A DNA stretch of 64,000 nt from Caenorhabditis elegans (Eukaryota; Nematoda; Chromadorea; Rhabditida; Rhabditidae), in contig NC_003283.11 of assembly GCF_000002985.6 (NCBI RefSeq), positions 13,144,001 through 13,208,000 of the forward strand. The letters are read 5' to 3'. Shown piece by piece: positions 12,901 to 27,900 of the stretch. The notes under the pieces were generated by a model. The model did no database searches and was not told where the DNA came from. It worked only from the letters and a program-made list of their open reading frames with translations. A program made the translations under genes and the position numbers. Position 1 is the stretch's first letter. Every line of letters starts with the position of its first letter.

Positions 12901-15900
12901 TTGTGCTCAGTTACCAAAAATATTACTTCATCGAACATGAAATCGTTAGGTTTTTGTGTTCATTTGAAAAATAATTCGTGACAGCTGGCTCTATCCATCT
13001 GGCACTAAAATTTGGAAAGAGATGTTACAGTTCATTTTTTATTCTCAATCGTTTCATCTTGATGCAGCTGTCACCGAAAGGGTCAGTACTCTTGGTTTTT
13101 TTCAACTTTGCGTACAACTCAGCACCTGTGTGTACTTCCCGATACGGAGCATCTGGTACTGTGTCTGTTACGAATGGGTATGTATCGCATTCGATCGGCA
13201 GAATGGTTGTGCGCAAGGCAAGCAACAACAGCAATAGCTGTCATCTTAAAGTTGTAAATCATTCGGACGTTTTAGCGTATACTCATATCTCTTTTCCATT
13301 GTCTGCAATTTGCTTCAAACATTTAATGTCAGAATGAAACGTTAGGAGATTTTATGAATGGCATAATTTCCAACTGCTTTTCAAACCCAATTTGGACTTT
13401 TATGATTTGAATCCTAGCATGCCACGTTTCCATGTTCTATTTGCCAATTCCTACTCGGCGTTTGCCGCCAGCTTCCTACCCAAGGCTTCGCAACTTCTTA
13501 CCCAAGCCTTGCCCAAAAAATAAAAACATTTATAAGGAGTTGCCAAGACTTGGGTAAACCTTGGGCAAGAGTTGGGCGCCGCCTCAAAAATGAAAAAAGT
13601 CGGGGACTGCCTCGTCGTCTCGAGGCGTCGCCAAAGTCTTACCCAAGTTTTGCCTATTTCTTACCCAATTTATACCTGTGTGTTGAACTTTGATCGCATT
13701 TCCCGTTGTGCCGAAGTCTTACCTGCTGAGCCATGATGGTCGCGCGAAAAGATGCACACTAGTAATAATATATAGTACTCATATTCTGATAGATATTTTT
13801 GAGGAAGTATCAGACATATCGGATTGATACGGTATTCTCACATACCTTATTTCATTTGTTTTCAAGAGTGCTCCCTGATGATTCTAAGTTCAGAATTTAC
13901 AGAATTACTGTAATTCATGTTTGTTTCATGTCTTTATAAAAGTTTACATTTCAAAGGAACAGTTCAGTCTTAGAAAAATTCAAAATTTGATGCATAGGAT
14001 TGGACTGACTATAATTTGACTATTGGACTGACTAGGAGAAGAATAATCCTGAAGATAACTTTTTTATTTTATTTTTAGATAAATTAAATGGTTTATTAGA
14101 CAAAGTGGCAATAGAAAGCAAACTTTGTTCGTACATTTTTTTTAAACAATGTTAGCCATCAGAGAAAAATATTTAGAATTTGCCTTTGAAGGGACAAGTT
14201 TTCCTGTGAATTCTTTCAATTACAATGAAATTCCTCTATTTTAAATACAAATTAATCAAAACACAAAGTGTCGATTTACGCTAAACATTGCGCATGCGGG
14301 ATTTCGGAATCTTGTTCGTTCTTTACATCTGCAAACTTGGGTAAGAAGTTGGCAAAACTTGGCTAAGACTTCGGCAAGACTCGGGCGAGGGAGTTTACAC
14401 TAGAATTGTTGAAGTTGGCTAAGACTTGGGCATACTCTGGGCTAGAAGTTGGCAAGAGTTGGGTAAGAAGCTGAAAAAGCCCAAACTTGGGGAAGAAGCT
14501 GCCGGGAATTGCCGAGTAAGTTAAACGTTGCCAATATTAAATTCACCATACCTTTGAAACTCTTGATCATCAATTGAACTGGTAAAATTGTAAAGAATAA
14601 AAGCTTTTAGTAGTTTCGTGTGAAATTGAGAGTTCGTTCGTTCGTTCATTTTGCATTTCTTCCCACAATGGCACTAATGGCGTCTCCATACCCTCCTTCT
14701 CTTGCCTGTGTTGTCCACCTGTTTCCTATTCACACTTGGGCACTCTTCTCAAAGCAAACGGGACCTGTCTGTCATACCTGATTCATCATCGTTCACCATT
14801 CAACCCCAATACCTTTTATCCAATCGGTAAATGTTGTCTCAGATGACAGAGCTCGACAACAACTTGCATAAACTTTCTGAATGAACCCCAAAATTTGTGC
14901 GGTTTAGTGAGACCCAAAAATGCCAAAAAAAGTTTCATGCGTTAAAAAGTTGCAAAATTGTAGTCGTGGTTTTCTTATTCAATTTATTTTGCTGACGGAT
15001 GGTAACTCATTTGACAAATCGCTGCCATTCCAAACTATTTTAAGCTTTTTGAAACATAAGATTTGCTGACATTAGTTAAGATCTAATTTAAATATCTGTA
15101 TGGTTGGACTTATTCAGGATTTGTTTAGGCTTGGTCTACTTTTTGAGGAATTAATTATCACTTTTAGGTTTTGATAGTCTAATAAATTTCAGTTTCATAA
15201 TGTAAAGCTGTATGAAGATGAAGCTGCAATGATGGTCACGCCTTTTTTGCATATGTCCCGTCTCTCAACAGAACGCATTCACCCATTCGCAGAGTCTTTC
15301 CTGCTTGGTAGTGTCTATGTCTCTTTTTTCTATCCGTGGCCATGCCCGTTACGTCGCTAGCATTCACCGTACCGGTGCATATCCGCAACTGTCTTGGCCA
15401 TTTTCTCTTCTTCTGTTGGACATCTTTTCTAGAGACATAGACAACAACCACCGCAAAGATATTATCCTCATATCTGAATAATTTAGTTTACAAACCACCA
15501 TACGTGTGTCTCTCTTCTTTTACCGTTCTTCTTTTCTCCACCTGATTTATACCCGAACTCTCGTTTTCTAGGATATGTTCTAATCATAATCATTGTGTTC
15601 GTATCCCGCTGCGATTTTTGCTGCTTGTACTACTATTCCAACTTCGTTCGTCAGATATAAATTTGTGTGGATCACAAAAAGTGTTTCTAGTATTCAACTG
15701 AATACGGGCACTTTTTGATTCAACCACATGGCTTCACTCTGCAATAGTATAATTGGTTGGATAAAAAATGACAAAGAAGGTGAGTTTCTCAACGCATTTA
15801 TTACAATAATTGATCTATTAGTAATTGCCTGGGATTTACAATTGTAGAAGAGTTGACGCCAATAAAAGTCGAAAAAATGTAGATTTGAACCGTTATACTG

Positions 15901-18900
15901 TTATGGTCAGTTAAGTAACAATTTCGAATTTCATAAATTGTTCAGCCACTGACCTTATGTGTAAAACACTCAATATATTTCAAATGAAGCGAATCTCAAC
16001 TCGAAATGCTGGATCCTATTGAATAATGCTCAGCGAACTGTCAATCAATTTGAATAGAATATGCTTGCTCGTCTTGCATTTTTTGAACCCTGGCACATAT
16101 GTTGCATATGCCCAATCATTCTGTGTTGTGTGTATGCCTATTAGGTGCCTCAAAAAACCAGCCAATTGCCTACAAACACCCATCATTACGTGAGATGTCT
16201 CCGAGAATCTCGGTTAACAGTCATCAGCCACTGAAACGAATAAGTATTAGGAGAATTTGAAGACTATGGTCTCTAATGGGTTATCGTTTAAATGTGGGCG
16301 GGATTACACAGAAACCAATTTGGAAGCGTTTGTTTTCCTTTTTATTTGCTTGTTCTCAAGTGATGGCTAAAACTGTGGCACCTTTCTGCATCAAACGTAG
16401 GTTCCTTTTCCTTAATTTTTTTTTCTGGCTGGCGATTTTCAACGAATTTCGTGGTGTTTATCGCAGCTGATCTACGATAGCTTGTGGTCATGTGGGGATC
16501 CTCTGATTTTCCAAATATATTTTCACATTCTAACGCGCTTCTCTGGTTATCTGACCTCTCATCTCGCTGTTGAGGAAGACATGGAACGCACCCTTTACCC
16601 AATTTTTCTACAATGTCCTGAATTGCTTAGGGGAAACATGGTCTGCTCCGGGATGAGAGAATGAAATGTGTTTGGGATGTGTATAGGGACTACTTTGTTT
16701 GGTGTACAATCCCAAAAGTGTCGATGGTAAATATTGGCTGTTCGTCTTACTTGTTTTGGCCTTGACTCGGTAACCGAACCCTCTCCGACAACACGGTTTT
16801 TATTGTGCGAACGTCGTAATTTAGGTGGTCTCATGATATTATGGAATAGAAAGAAATTGAGATGGGTTCAGACGACTGAGAACAGAAGTTCTAATCAATT
16901 CGTTTCCACTACATTAGGCTTACTCAAAGGTCGATTTAAGTTTCCAAATTTGAAGAGTACAGAGAGTTTTAGAAGTTCAGAATCATCAAGGAATCATATT
17001 AAGATCGTAGAAGCTTTTGAAAAAACGTAAAATATCAGTAGGCAAATTACCATCAAATGGAAAAGCTTCACTTTCCGACATTGATGATAGGCAATCTTAG
17101 ACCGTCCATAAAATCTCCTGTCATTTAATTATGCAATACCAGATGGCCTCTTGTCTTCTCCCGGAAGGTACACAGAGATTAAGATGGGACATGCATTCAC
17201 AGAAAAAACGATGAGAACATAAATAGTGCTCAGTCGGGATCTCTTTTGACACACATGTTTTTGATCTAGTCGGCGCCACTGGTTGGTCTACCAATAATTC
17301 AATAGTTTATTTGGGATCACAGAAAAAAGATGAAAATGCCCCTAATATCCTGTGTAATGACAAAAGAAAAACGTTGTTCGCAGCTCCAATGCTGCTCCCT
17401 TCTCTGACTGATTGATTCTTGGTGAGGGCGGACGCGGCGACAAAACTACTTGTGATGATGATGATATGAGAGCATCTTCTCTCCATCTCTTATCCTGTGC
17501 AAAGGTCTCAATATCATTTCATTTCGAACCTTAGTTTTCAGGCTTTCTATTTTTTCTTGCTTTGTTGTGAGATGAGAGCCTAGCTTTGTATATCGACTCA
17601 TGCTTGGTGATTGATTACACGAATAGACACACATATCACTTGAAGAGTTATGTTGTTTTGAAGTGCGATTACCACTTCGACTTATCGTTTATTTTTTTAA
17701 TTTCTAAATTTTGGTATATTCGAACTGCTGTAGATGCTATTTATCGAACGAAAATGTGTCTAGTCTGTGCCGGATGTAAAGTATTATCTACATTACGAGC
17801 ATATTGTACTGGATTCATGCCTAATATTACTGTAATCATAGCGCCAAAGAAGGTATTGACTTCAAATTCGTCGTCTTCTACTTCAGATATTTCAATGCAT
17901 AGAAGTATTCCGGAAATTTATGTTCCCAATGATAAGTATAATGAAGAGAAACCGATTCGTAGAAAAAGTCACGGAAATAGTGAGTCATTTCGAGATGTTT
18001 TAGAGGAAAAGAAAATCTGAAGAAATTACAAATATACTAATCATAAAACTACGCTTCTGTCGTTTGACCACTGACTCATAAAATTTTGAAGTGGACATTC
18101 GCCTATGTTTTTTTAATCACCAAACATACGGCGGCATCTTCTAAGAAATTACAACGAGAATGTTATCTTGTGGCCGTGGAAAAATGCGGCAGAGATCAAC
18201 GGCGTTTAATGACAGTGGTTAGAGAATTAAGATTAAATGCAAAAAAAATTGGTTCATTTTTTAACAATATTTAAGTTGATTTTTAAATTTATAATTAAAA
18301 TTTCTAATTTTCAGTTCGCCTCCGTAAACGTGGAGATACGTCCCGTCGAGATGCAGTGGAAGCTGGATTCGAACCGAGAGATACTGTTCCACGATGTCAT
18401 TCAACACAGTCGTTGAGAGATGTTCAACGTGTTCGATCATACAACAATTCACAGTTTCAGGTAATATATTAAATTTTATTCCGAAGTTACTTCTTCTGGG
18501 TCCAAAAAATAATTATTAACCAAAAAACATTTAAAAAAATGGTTTTGATTTTGGGTCAAAGTACGATAAATTAAAATTTTCAAAAAACCAAAAAATGTAA
18601 TGGTTGAATTTATTTTTGTAAAACCATGAAAAGTGCAATTTGTCTCCGTTTTGTTTTGAGATCTAAAAACAAAAAAAAAACAATTTCTCACCGAAATACT
18701 AACAAAAAAAAACAAAAATCCGAAAAAAAAATCCCAGCCCTGATATGTATTTTACGGACACATTTTGTTGAAATGCAGTAAATTCGATGCGAATCTCGAA
18801 AAAAAATGTGGATATTGATTTTTGAAAATAATTTTTCTGGCCTTATTTATCGCTGATTCTGTTATTTTCGAATTCTTGTTGGACGGAAAGATATCTCGAG

Positions 18901-21900
18901 AGATCATGTGTTTACAGCATTTTAACTATGGGATTTACGAAAAAAAAAACAATTTTGAGCCAACTTCCTATTTATTTTTCAAGCATTTCAATTTAGATTT
19001 GACCTTTCAAATTTTTGCCGAAATTTACTTCAAAAAATAACCTAATTGTTTTTTTCCTACGTTGTGAATGATGAGTAGCAAAACCCGTTAGATGTCGGGC
19101 CATGCGTAACGAGTCATAGGAATGCCGATCAAAAACATTCTCTCATCGTTTTTTTTCTTTTTTATTTCTAAAAAACCAAAAATCTATTTTTCAAAAAATA
19201 CCAAAACAATCAAAAGAGAATGTTTAAAAATAAATTTGTTCTTTTATTTTGAATCTTCAGCAATTTTACATTTATCAAGTTCAAAATTTTATTTATAAAA
19301 CCCAAAAACTATTTCCTATTGTATTGATTTTTCAAATAGAAGTAGTGAATATATTTTTCTCCCAATTCATAAAAATGTGAAGACTTGGATATTTGATTCT
19401 GAAAATTTAATCTTTACAATAATTCGACAGTTTGTTGCTTGCTGAATGTTTCCCGCCCTCTTGTTTTGAGTAAAAAATATAAATTGAATGTTCTCAGGCC
19501 AGTGATCTTTCACTCAATCCAAATGGAAGTATTCGTGCTGCTTGTGACAGTACAAGTGGATCTGTCGCCCCAACAGCAGTTGTAAATCCTGCCCGGAATC
19601 ATGTCATTTCACATCGACAACAACATCATACAAGCTACGAGAAGGATCTTATTCCCCATCATAACATTGATGTGGATCGTCGCCGTAGTTTGCAAGCTCT
19701 CAATGGCTGTAAGTTTTCATTTTTTATATCAATTTGTTGTAGGATACTGTGAGCGCCGACAGTTTAGTGATAAAGTTGAGTTTTCTCTGAGTGGACGAAA
19801 CGAAACGAAATAGAAACATTGAGCAAGACCACAGATAGTGAGGAAAACTGGAGGTTTTGTGTGAATCGCGACCACCGATTGAATTGAATTGAAGTGAGCA
19901 CACACACACACACCCAGCACACGTACAAACATACAGACCCGTTGACGGCACACGTCCGTATATTTCCATCTCTGTCGTTTTGGTGTGGTTTATCAGCTTA
20001 TTTGACTATCACCTATTCTAGAGAAAGTGAGAAAAGAAAGAGTTTTGTTTGTGTGTTGAAATTGAGTGAGTGAGGGTATGCACTAGATTTCAAGTACTCA
20101 CTATCTTCCTGCTCCTTCCAACTTCATTTTCGTTTTACGTGTGGCTATCACAAGTAACGGAGTGTCACGATGCAATCAATTAGAGAACCGCGAAGTGTCG
20201 AGCTTAGAGAAAGCAATAAATTTATGCGATCAATTTCACATGGTCGTGCGAGTACCTGGCGACGAAATCGAATTAGACCGGACAATCAGCTTTCAGCATC
20301 TGCTCTCTATCAACTAAATAATGGCGGTTCACCGAATGGAGTGAGATCTCAATTTTCACCTTCGGATCTTTCTATCCATACACCAGTTCATCATGTTGGA
20401 AGTCGAGTTCGAGTGTCCAGTGTCAACCAGATTTGCGATTCGAACAGTGCTCCACAATTCAGTATCGAGTGAGTTTTTTATTTTTTGTTAAAATTTAAAA
20501 TGAGTTCTCTAATTTTAAAATTTAAAAGATAAATTTCATGTGACATTTTTTGTGATAAAATGTATAATTTTTTGCGGCTCGCATTACATAAAAACCTGAG
20601 CTGAGACAAAACAAATTGAACCAAAAAATTAATTCGGTTCGAATGATTTAATTGATTAAAAAAAAGAGCGATTTCACTAAAATTTAAATATTTCAAAATT
20701 AATTTAACCTTTAGAGAGGTGAAAATTTTTGGTCTAAAAAGTGTTTTTTTTTTTAATTTTTCGTTAAAATATTGAACATTTTTTCTCAAATTTTTTGCAG
20801 CACCCAAAATTATATTTAGTCTGCTAATTTCAAAAAAAAAACCCCGGTTAGGATACTTCATATTTCTAGAATGAAAAATACTCGGTTAAAATTTTTTCCA
20901 AAAAATAATGGGATACGTTATACTAAAACCATAAAACCTGACTATAACCCTTTTGTTTCAAATATCTCGTCGGTTTTTTTCAATGAGTATTGAGAATCCG
21001 GTTTTACGATTTTTTTCTACTTTTATCCCATTCTATCGTCGTAGGCGGTGTCTCTTTTCACAACTAAACCTTTCGTCAGTTTGCTTTCTCAAGCAGTAAG
21101 ATTGAATTGAAAGAAGGAAGGACTCGTCCGTCCATATGTTTCAACTATCAATCAAACTTCATGACCCGATTTTAAACCCCGGATTCAAATTCTTGAGCGA
21201 ATTTTCCTACTTGTTTCTCTAACTTTCCATTCGCTGAGAAATTATTTTACCATATGACACTGACGCCTGCTCATCGAGAATCATATTTCATCGTTTCTTT
21301 TATGCTTTACATATATTTTATCCACGCCGATGAGTCGAGAAAATCCCGTAGTTTATTGTTATTTATTGTTAGACGCTGCTCTTTTCTTTTAACTTTTTGA
21401 TTTGTTTTAGTAAGAATGGAAAGTAATCAATTCAATTGAATATAAACGTAGAGATGTGCAATGGAAATTAGATTTGGTCGGAACATTAGGAGAATTTATG
21501 TGTCGGCGTTAGGAATTGTCAATGTAGTACATGGTCCCTACGAATCACTCAGTTCTTAATGTTTTGTACACTTTTTCCAAATACTTGTTTCAAAAACTTT
21601 GCAACGAACTTGGCACCTATCACATTTGATATTCATTTCGTCGTTCCCTTGAGATTTTTAACTTGTACTCAAATAAAATGTTTCTTGCTTTGTCACATTG
21701 CACAAATGTTGCAAATGTCACACGAATTTATCGCAAGAAGAAGTGTCTGAGAACCAAGGAGTGCATATGTGAGATAATGGGTCATTCTTCCCTCGGAGCA
21801 CAGCTACATCTAATTGGGACTCTTCTTGTCCCCATTATTCATATATCGTCTCGCCCTTCTCTATCTGCCTGTGCCTTTTCCACTTTCGATGAACCTCTTC

Positions 21901-24900
21901 GGACATGAAGAGCATCTTATCCAACAGTGTCAAAAGCATTAATTCTTTGCTTTTCTTCACAAATGAACGTTCACACTGTTCTTGTCATTTTAAATTGAAT
22001 CGATTTGTTTGTTGTTAAGATTCATCTCGCGTCACTGAGAATTGTATTTGTTTTATATCCTGTCCGATTTATCTTTTCTGAATTCAATTAGATCAAATAT
22101 ATTATGCACGCAATCAGGCTCGCCAGTCGTTCTTGCATCACTTTGCCTTTTTATTGTTCGAGTTCCCCCTGTTCTACATTCGGCAATTTATTTTGACAGT
22201 TTATCAATTAGTATTCATTCTTTAGAGAATTCTCCCCAGTTTTCCAATATTTGATAAATTATGAAAGCGGCTTTCGTAAGTATGAGAAGAATTGGTTCGT
22301 CTCCCGTTTGGGTTAGTAAAACGAAATAAAATGCGCATATTGCATGCACACATCCAAACGACGACATTCATCCGGAAAAGAGCGGCATCACGACGGGAGA
22401 TAAAGATGGCAAGTCGTAAAAGAAGGTGATACTGTAATGGTGAATTGGTGACACCCACGAATCTCTTCTGCCATTTTTGTACTCTAATGAATCACAAAAG
22501 TATCATTACCGCCGTTTGTTTGCTAGATTCGTCATTCTTTCTGTTCTCTAGGTCTTCCCTCCGAAATCTGAGTTCGTTTGAATTGAGAATTTCAAAAAAA
22601 AAGAATCTTCAAATTTTACGATCAAATAATATCTAAACTTAGGCATTCCCACTTTGTTGGAAAATGTTTAATAAGCTTTTCTCATATTTCGTGCAATTAT
22701 TAGTTTTTCTTCCAATTTATATAATTCTGAAACATATTTAAAACGTCCACACTTCATTCATGAGCCTTTTTTGAAAATTAGAAAGAAATGCCCTTATGTA
22801 CACATCTAAATCCCAGTTAATTCATGTGTGTACGCGCTCTTGCGTCTGCTGGCTCTAACCACCACCGCCAGCCGTCACGTTTTCGTCCAAAATGAGCACG
22901 AGAAGAAGACACCCTGTCTTGTCCCAAATTGGCTCCCATCCGTTTCCCGTTCTCTGCCCCACGCATCGATTCACTTCCACTTTTTCTTCCTTGAGTTTTT
23001 GTCTTTAACGATCAGACAGCTGACTGCTTGACAATACAAAAAACTCTAGTGTAAGTGGTCATTGTCAGTGGTCATTTCCTCATTTTTTCGTTCATGTTTT
23101 GAGTTCTCTTCTTTTTTTCTCTACTGCTTCGCGAGCATTTTTTACTTCGAGGTATCATTTCTCACTTACTTCCGTTGAACGGATTTTCACAGCTTGGTGG
23201 GAAAGTGTAACAGTTGAAACGACATTTTGAATAAAAGAAATGTAACCTTGAATCTTACAAACTGTGCAGCCGACAATGTTTTCGTTTCTTTCTTTTCTCT
23301 TGATCACTTCTTTTTGGCAACCACTTTGAATTCTTTTTGTTTCCGCAATACTTTCATGCTTTAGCCTAACTCAAAATCATTCTTTCATTGATTTTTCTAG
23401 ATATTCAATGAAGCTATGTCATTAGTGTCAGGAAAAACGGAGAGCTCGGCACGATGGTCTATACGGCCTTCGTGTTCATGTAATGATTCTTTGTTCACAA
23501 TATCTGACACTGAATGTTCGGAAATTGAAGCAGATATGCGACGCAAAGATCGTCATAATTGGAAGAAAAGGTGCCTTTCATAATAAAAAAAAAATTTTAA
23601 AAGTTTTTTTTTCAATAGTTAAATTTCAACTTTCAGTCAACGCCGCAGTGTTCACAACATTGGAAATCCGGTTCGAAATTCGTTTGTGGATGGAATAAAA
23701 ACTACATCGACTCCAAAAAATCAGGTTAGTTTTTTTTTTCAATTCTCACATTTGAAAAAAAAAGTTCAAGCCATCTATCAATCATTTATATCCAGAAGGT
23801 CAAAATTCTCTATATAATTAATGATTATATCGCCCTTGAAAAAGTGTCAAAGTTTTCAAAGCGTTCAACTATTTTTACACTCACTTTTTTGTCAATCTAT
23901 GCCGATAGAACGCCTCATTTGTCCTCGACTGTTCATTTATTCCTTTGCAAAAACCCAGTTTCCGACCGACGATAGCAAAAGCAGTCTCAAATTGGCGACT
24001 ACGGCCACTTTTTTATGTGTTTTTCTGGGTGTTAATCGGGGTGACTGGGAATTTCTTTTTGTCTGTCTCAATCAGTAAAACAAATTAAAATATTGTCGAC
24101 TTTTTCGAAAAAAAAACGGAGATTTTTAAGTTTATCAAAGTTATTATCCAGGCGCGAAAATTTGTTATTTTTGACTGAAAACTACGGTACTCGGTCTCGA
24201 AACGACGAATTTTTGTCAAATGATGAGAGATGTGCGCCTTTTAAGAGTACTGTAATTTTCAAATTTCGTTACTAGCAGAATCTAAATTGATTACTCATAG
24301 TTTTCCTCGCGGTTATACAAATGTTTATATATTGTTATTTAATTTAAAAAATTATCTATTTTTATCGAAAAACTAAGAAAATACTTGAGAAATCAGCAAA
24401 AGCGAAAATTTAAAGTTACAGTACACTTTAAAGGCACACACCTTTTTCCATTTAACAAAAAAATGTCGTGTCGAGAACGGGCGCCGTATTTTTGGAGCAA
24501 AAAGTCGCAAAGTTCACGTCTGGGTAATAGATAACTTCAAAGTTTTTGTGCAAAATCAGATTTTAAAATTTGCGGACTAAAAACAGTGTAACCAGATTCT
24601 CCACTGAAAACTTTTTTTATCGTCGTTTGTTGAAAAGACATAGTTTTTCGAATTGTATACATTTTCTCTGAAAAAAGACCCTCCGGTAAACATTTTGTCT
24701 CTATTGTGTTTATTGGAATGAGTGTTTACCTGGATCCGAACTTTTATTTCGTTTCTCTCCTCACTTCCACACCCACTTCTGTTCTGTTCGCTTCACAATT
24801 ACTATTCGGAAACGAAGCGAACGTTGCTGCTGGCAATGATGGTAATAGGTGGGGGCCTGGATGAAATTGTACGCACCTCAGTGGTACTTCACTCTCATCT

Positions 24901-27900
24901 GTTCTACTTTGTCCTTCTACTACTCTGTGTTATGCAAAGGTCCTTTTTTCTCTCTCACATTCTGCAGTTCCTTCTTTTTCTTCGTCACTTTCAACCTCAT
25001 CCATTCTATCTCTCACCCTGCGTCTCTCATGTTTTAGTTGTCCAGTTTTTTTGAATTCGTTCTAGTCGCCTTTTGTTTTTTATCAGGCCGAATCACTTTG
25101 TTTTCATATACTTTTTTTGAAATTATGACTCAAAATTGGTAATATTCGGACTAATAGGCCCTTTTCAAAATTCTTCAATCATTTGAACATTTCATTAGAA
25201 ATCTTTTAAAATCTCCTTTCCTGTTTCACAGTCTTCTTAACACACTCATCCTCTAAACCATATGACAATAGATCAACAGACGGCTGCACAATGTGCCACT
25301 TTCTGTGTTCCCTTTGATTTTATACGTTTCCATTGAATATGAGGACGGTGGTGAAAACATTGAAAACAGATGTCGCCAGATACGTACTCTTACGGCCTTT
25401 TAGTCATTTAATTGACTCGTGGCTATTTCAAGAATGTTGTCATCATGTGATTTTTCGCAGTTTTCTGTTTTTTTGTGAAAATTTAAATTAAAAAGGAAAA
25501 CACAGCTTTCTAATTTCGTCCCATCAATTAGAACAACTAGAACATGCATTTTCTTCCTGCCGCCTCACACAAACGTTCTGATCGATGTGTTTCTCTACTT
25601 TCGTCTTCTTTGCTGTTCTTTTTTTATATTTCAGCCTAGTCATCATCATTTATAACACATACACACAGAAAAGAAAAAAAACCACAATCCTTCCAATTTT
25701 CTTTCGGCATCACGAAACCCCCGTTGTTCCTCTGGGTAAATAGTGTCAAGATTTTTTTTGGTCTCTGTCCGTGGCGCCGCCATCACTATTGTCCCTTTCG
25801 GCTCTTCTTTTTCTTCTTTCTTATGTTTTGTTGTAGCGTTTTATACTAAACTATTTGCCATTGTGATGATGAGAAGACACTATAATCTGTCTCTTACATT
25901 GAAAGTTAAGCATATGGTAGAGAGCTGGTATTAGATGGCCTCGCACCAGTTCACCACACAGATATATCGTTAAATGTGACACATTCTCTATCGAAGAAGG
26001 CCGAAAGTGTCGAGTTACGCACCCCCTCACAACCGGCTGCACATTGTGCATTGGTTTGCAAATTTTTGTACCTCCACTTTTTATATAAATTTTTGGATCC
26101 TACACATTTTGAGATTTTTCATTATCAAATGCAATTGTTTATTTAAAATGCAAAATACGGTACTTCGTCTTAGAAATTCCGAAAAAAATTTTAATGCGGT
26201 TTTTTTTTTAATTTTTGGTCGTTGGTTTTGGAGAAAACATTTCACAGCAAAATTAAAAAAAAAACATTAAATTAAAATTTAAACAAATTGATGATATTTT
26301 CGGTCGTGTCGAGACCCTGTACCGTATATTTTTTATCATGAATCGTTCAGAATTGCTCAAATTTTTATCCTAATTTTTCCCATGTTTTTATGCTTGTTGA
26401 TTCTTATCGATGTTGTCCTGTATGTCTCCCATATGACTGACATATCCGTTCCCGGTGTCTTCTATATTTCCACTCAAATTCCGTCAAACGGTTTTATGTC
26501 TTTCTCTTGTCCCTTTTTCATTGTCTTTTTCAATTTTTACCGCTACCCGCCGCCAATGCGGATAATCATCTTCCTCAAACTTTATAATTAAGCAACAAGC
26601 CCAAAATATGATGGCCGCAGCGAATTTCATTTCATTTACGCTAATGTTTTTTCTTCGGCGCAGAAAAATGCGTGGAATTGTCAAGACCCGGTTCGAATAA
26701 TTAGATTTTCTTCCACCTCCACCACACTCGTTAGTCTTTTACCACACCCTTCAAACCCCTCTATGTCTATATCTCTCTCTCCCTAATATATGGCAGATTC
26801 CACCTATTTTTCGTATTTCAAATCGAGTTCATTCTCCTCAATATGCTAATTTTTGGACGCCATCTCTTCCAACCCTCTTTGTGTTAACTGCTTTTGTGAC
26901 CAAGACATATTTATTTGATGTTAGTTTTTCCAAAGAAGTTAGTAATCATTTCACAGAAAGTGAACACGCTTTTTTATTACTCACTGATTCTGTTATTTTT
27001 ATTGTCTTTCTACTCTGAACACTTAAATATTTTATTGGTGTCGGTGGATCCATTTCTAATTGAACATAATAGTCTCCATTTGGAATTAAAATTTTTCTTG
27101 GTAATGTTCGTCCTACTTCCCCAACCATTGCATCTTCCTCTTCCTGCTTATTATCATTTATCCCTGCCCATCATAGCTGTTTTTCTTTTGTTGGCTCAAG
27201 CGTCCTACTATTTCCGCGCAACCATCCGCCTGTCCATCTTGCAGAAGAAGCAGCCTAGAAGATTGTTTGTCCTTTTTTCCGCGTGCGCACGCTCTGCACC
27301 TCACTATGCCCATCGTCATAAGCATATAGTGTATTTGGTGTCTCTCTTGTTTCTGCCCACACGCACAGTCTTTTTCATTTTGCATCTGTGAATCTCTGTT
27401 CTTTTTTACGCGTCAGTTTGGTTCTAGGTTGACTTGCCTCCGAAAACTTTTTCGCGGAAGCTCGGCATGATATCCTATATTCCACGAATGCACACACACA
27501 CACACCAATCTTGTAATGATTTCCTCTTTTCACTTACTCTAATTTCTTGATACCGTTCCTATTTTCTAGGATTTGTTTCTGTTTTCATTGTTTCTCTTTC
27601 CCCTCTCGTGTCGATTACTTACGACACTTACAACTTGTGATCCTGACCTAGAATACGAAATTACGAGGATAATAGGTCTTTTTTCTTCGCAAGAATTTCC
27701 AATGTTTTGTTAGACAAGACGTTGATTTGAAACTTTTATGAATGGTAACCCGTATGATGACTCATATCCGTCTATGCGCTTTAAACGTTCCTTTTGTTTT
27801 AAAATTCATTATTTTTGTTTTTGTAAACGCGACGGTCTGAAGTAGCACTTGCTCGAGCAAAGCTTATAAGCTCTTCGTCCAACTTCAGTTTTTTTGGCAA

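Noticed and set aside
16276..17030. Several 60-100-codon open frames in a noca-1 intron
   Set aside because: No donor or acceptor in a usable phase and no recognisable protein sequence.
19897..19915. CA dinucleotide run as a regulatory element
   Set aside because: A simple microsatellite-like run within an intron, with no further support.
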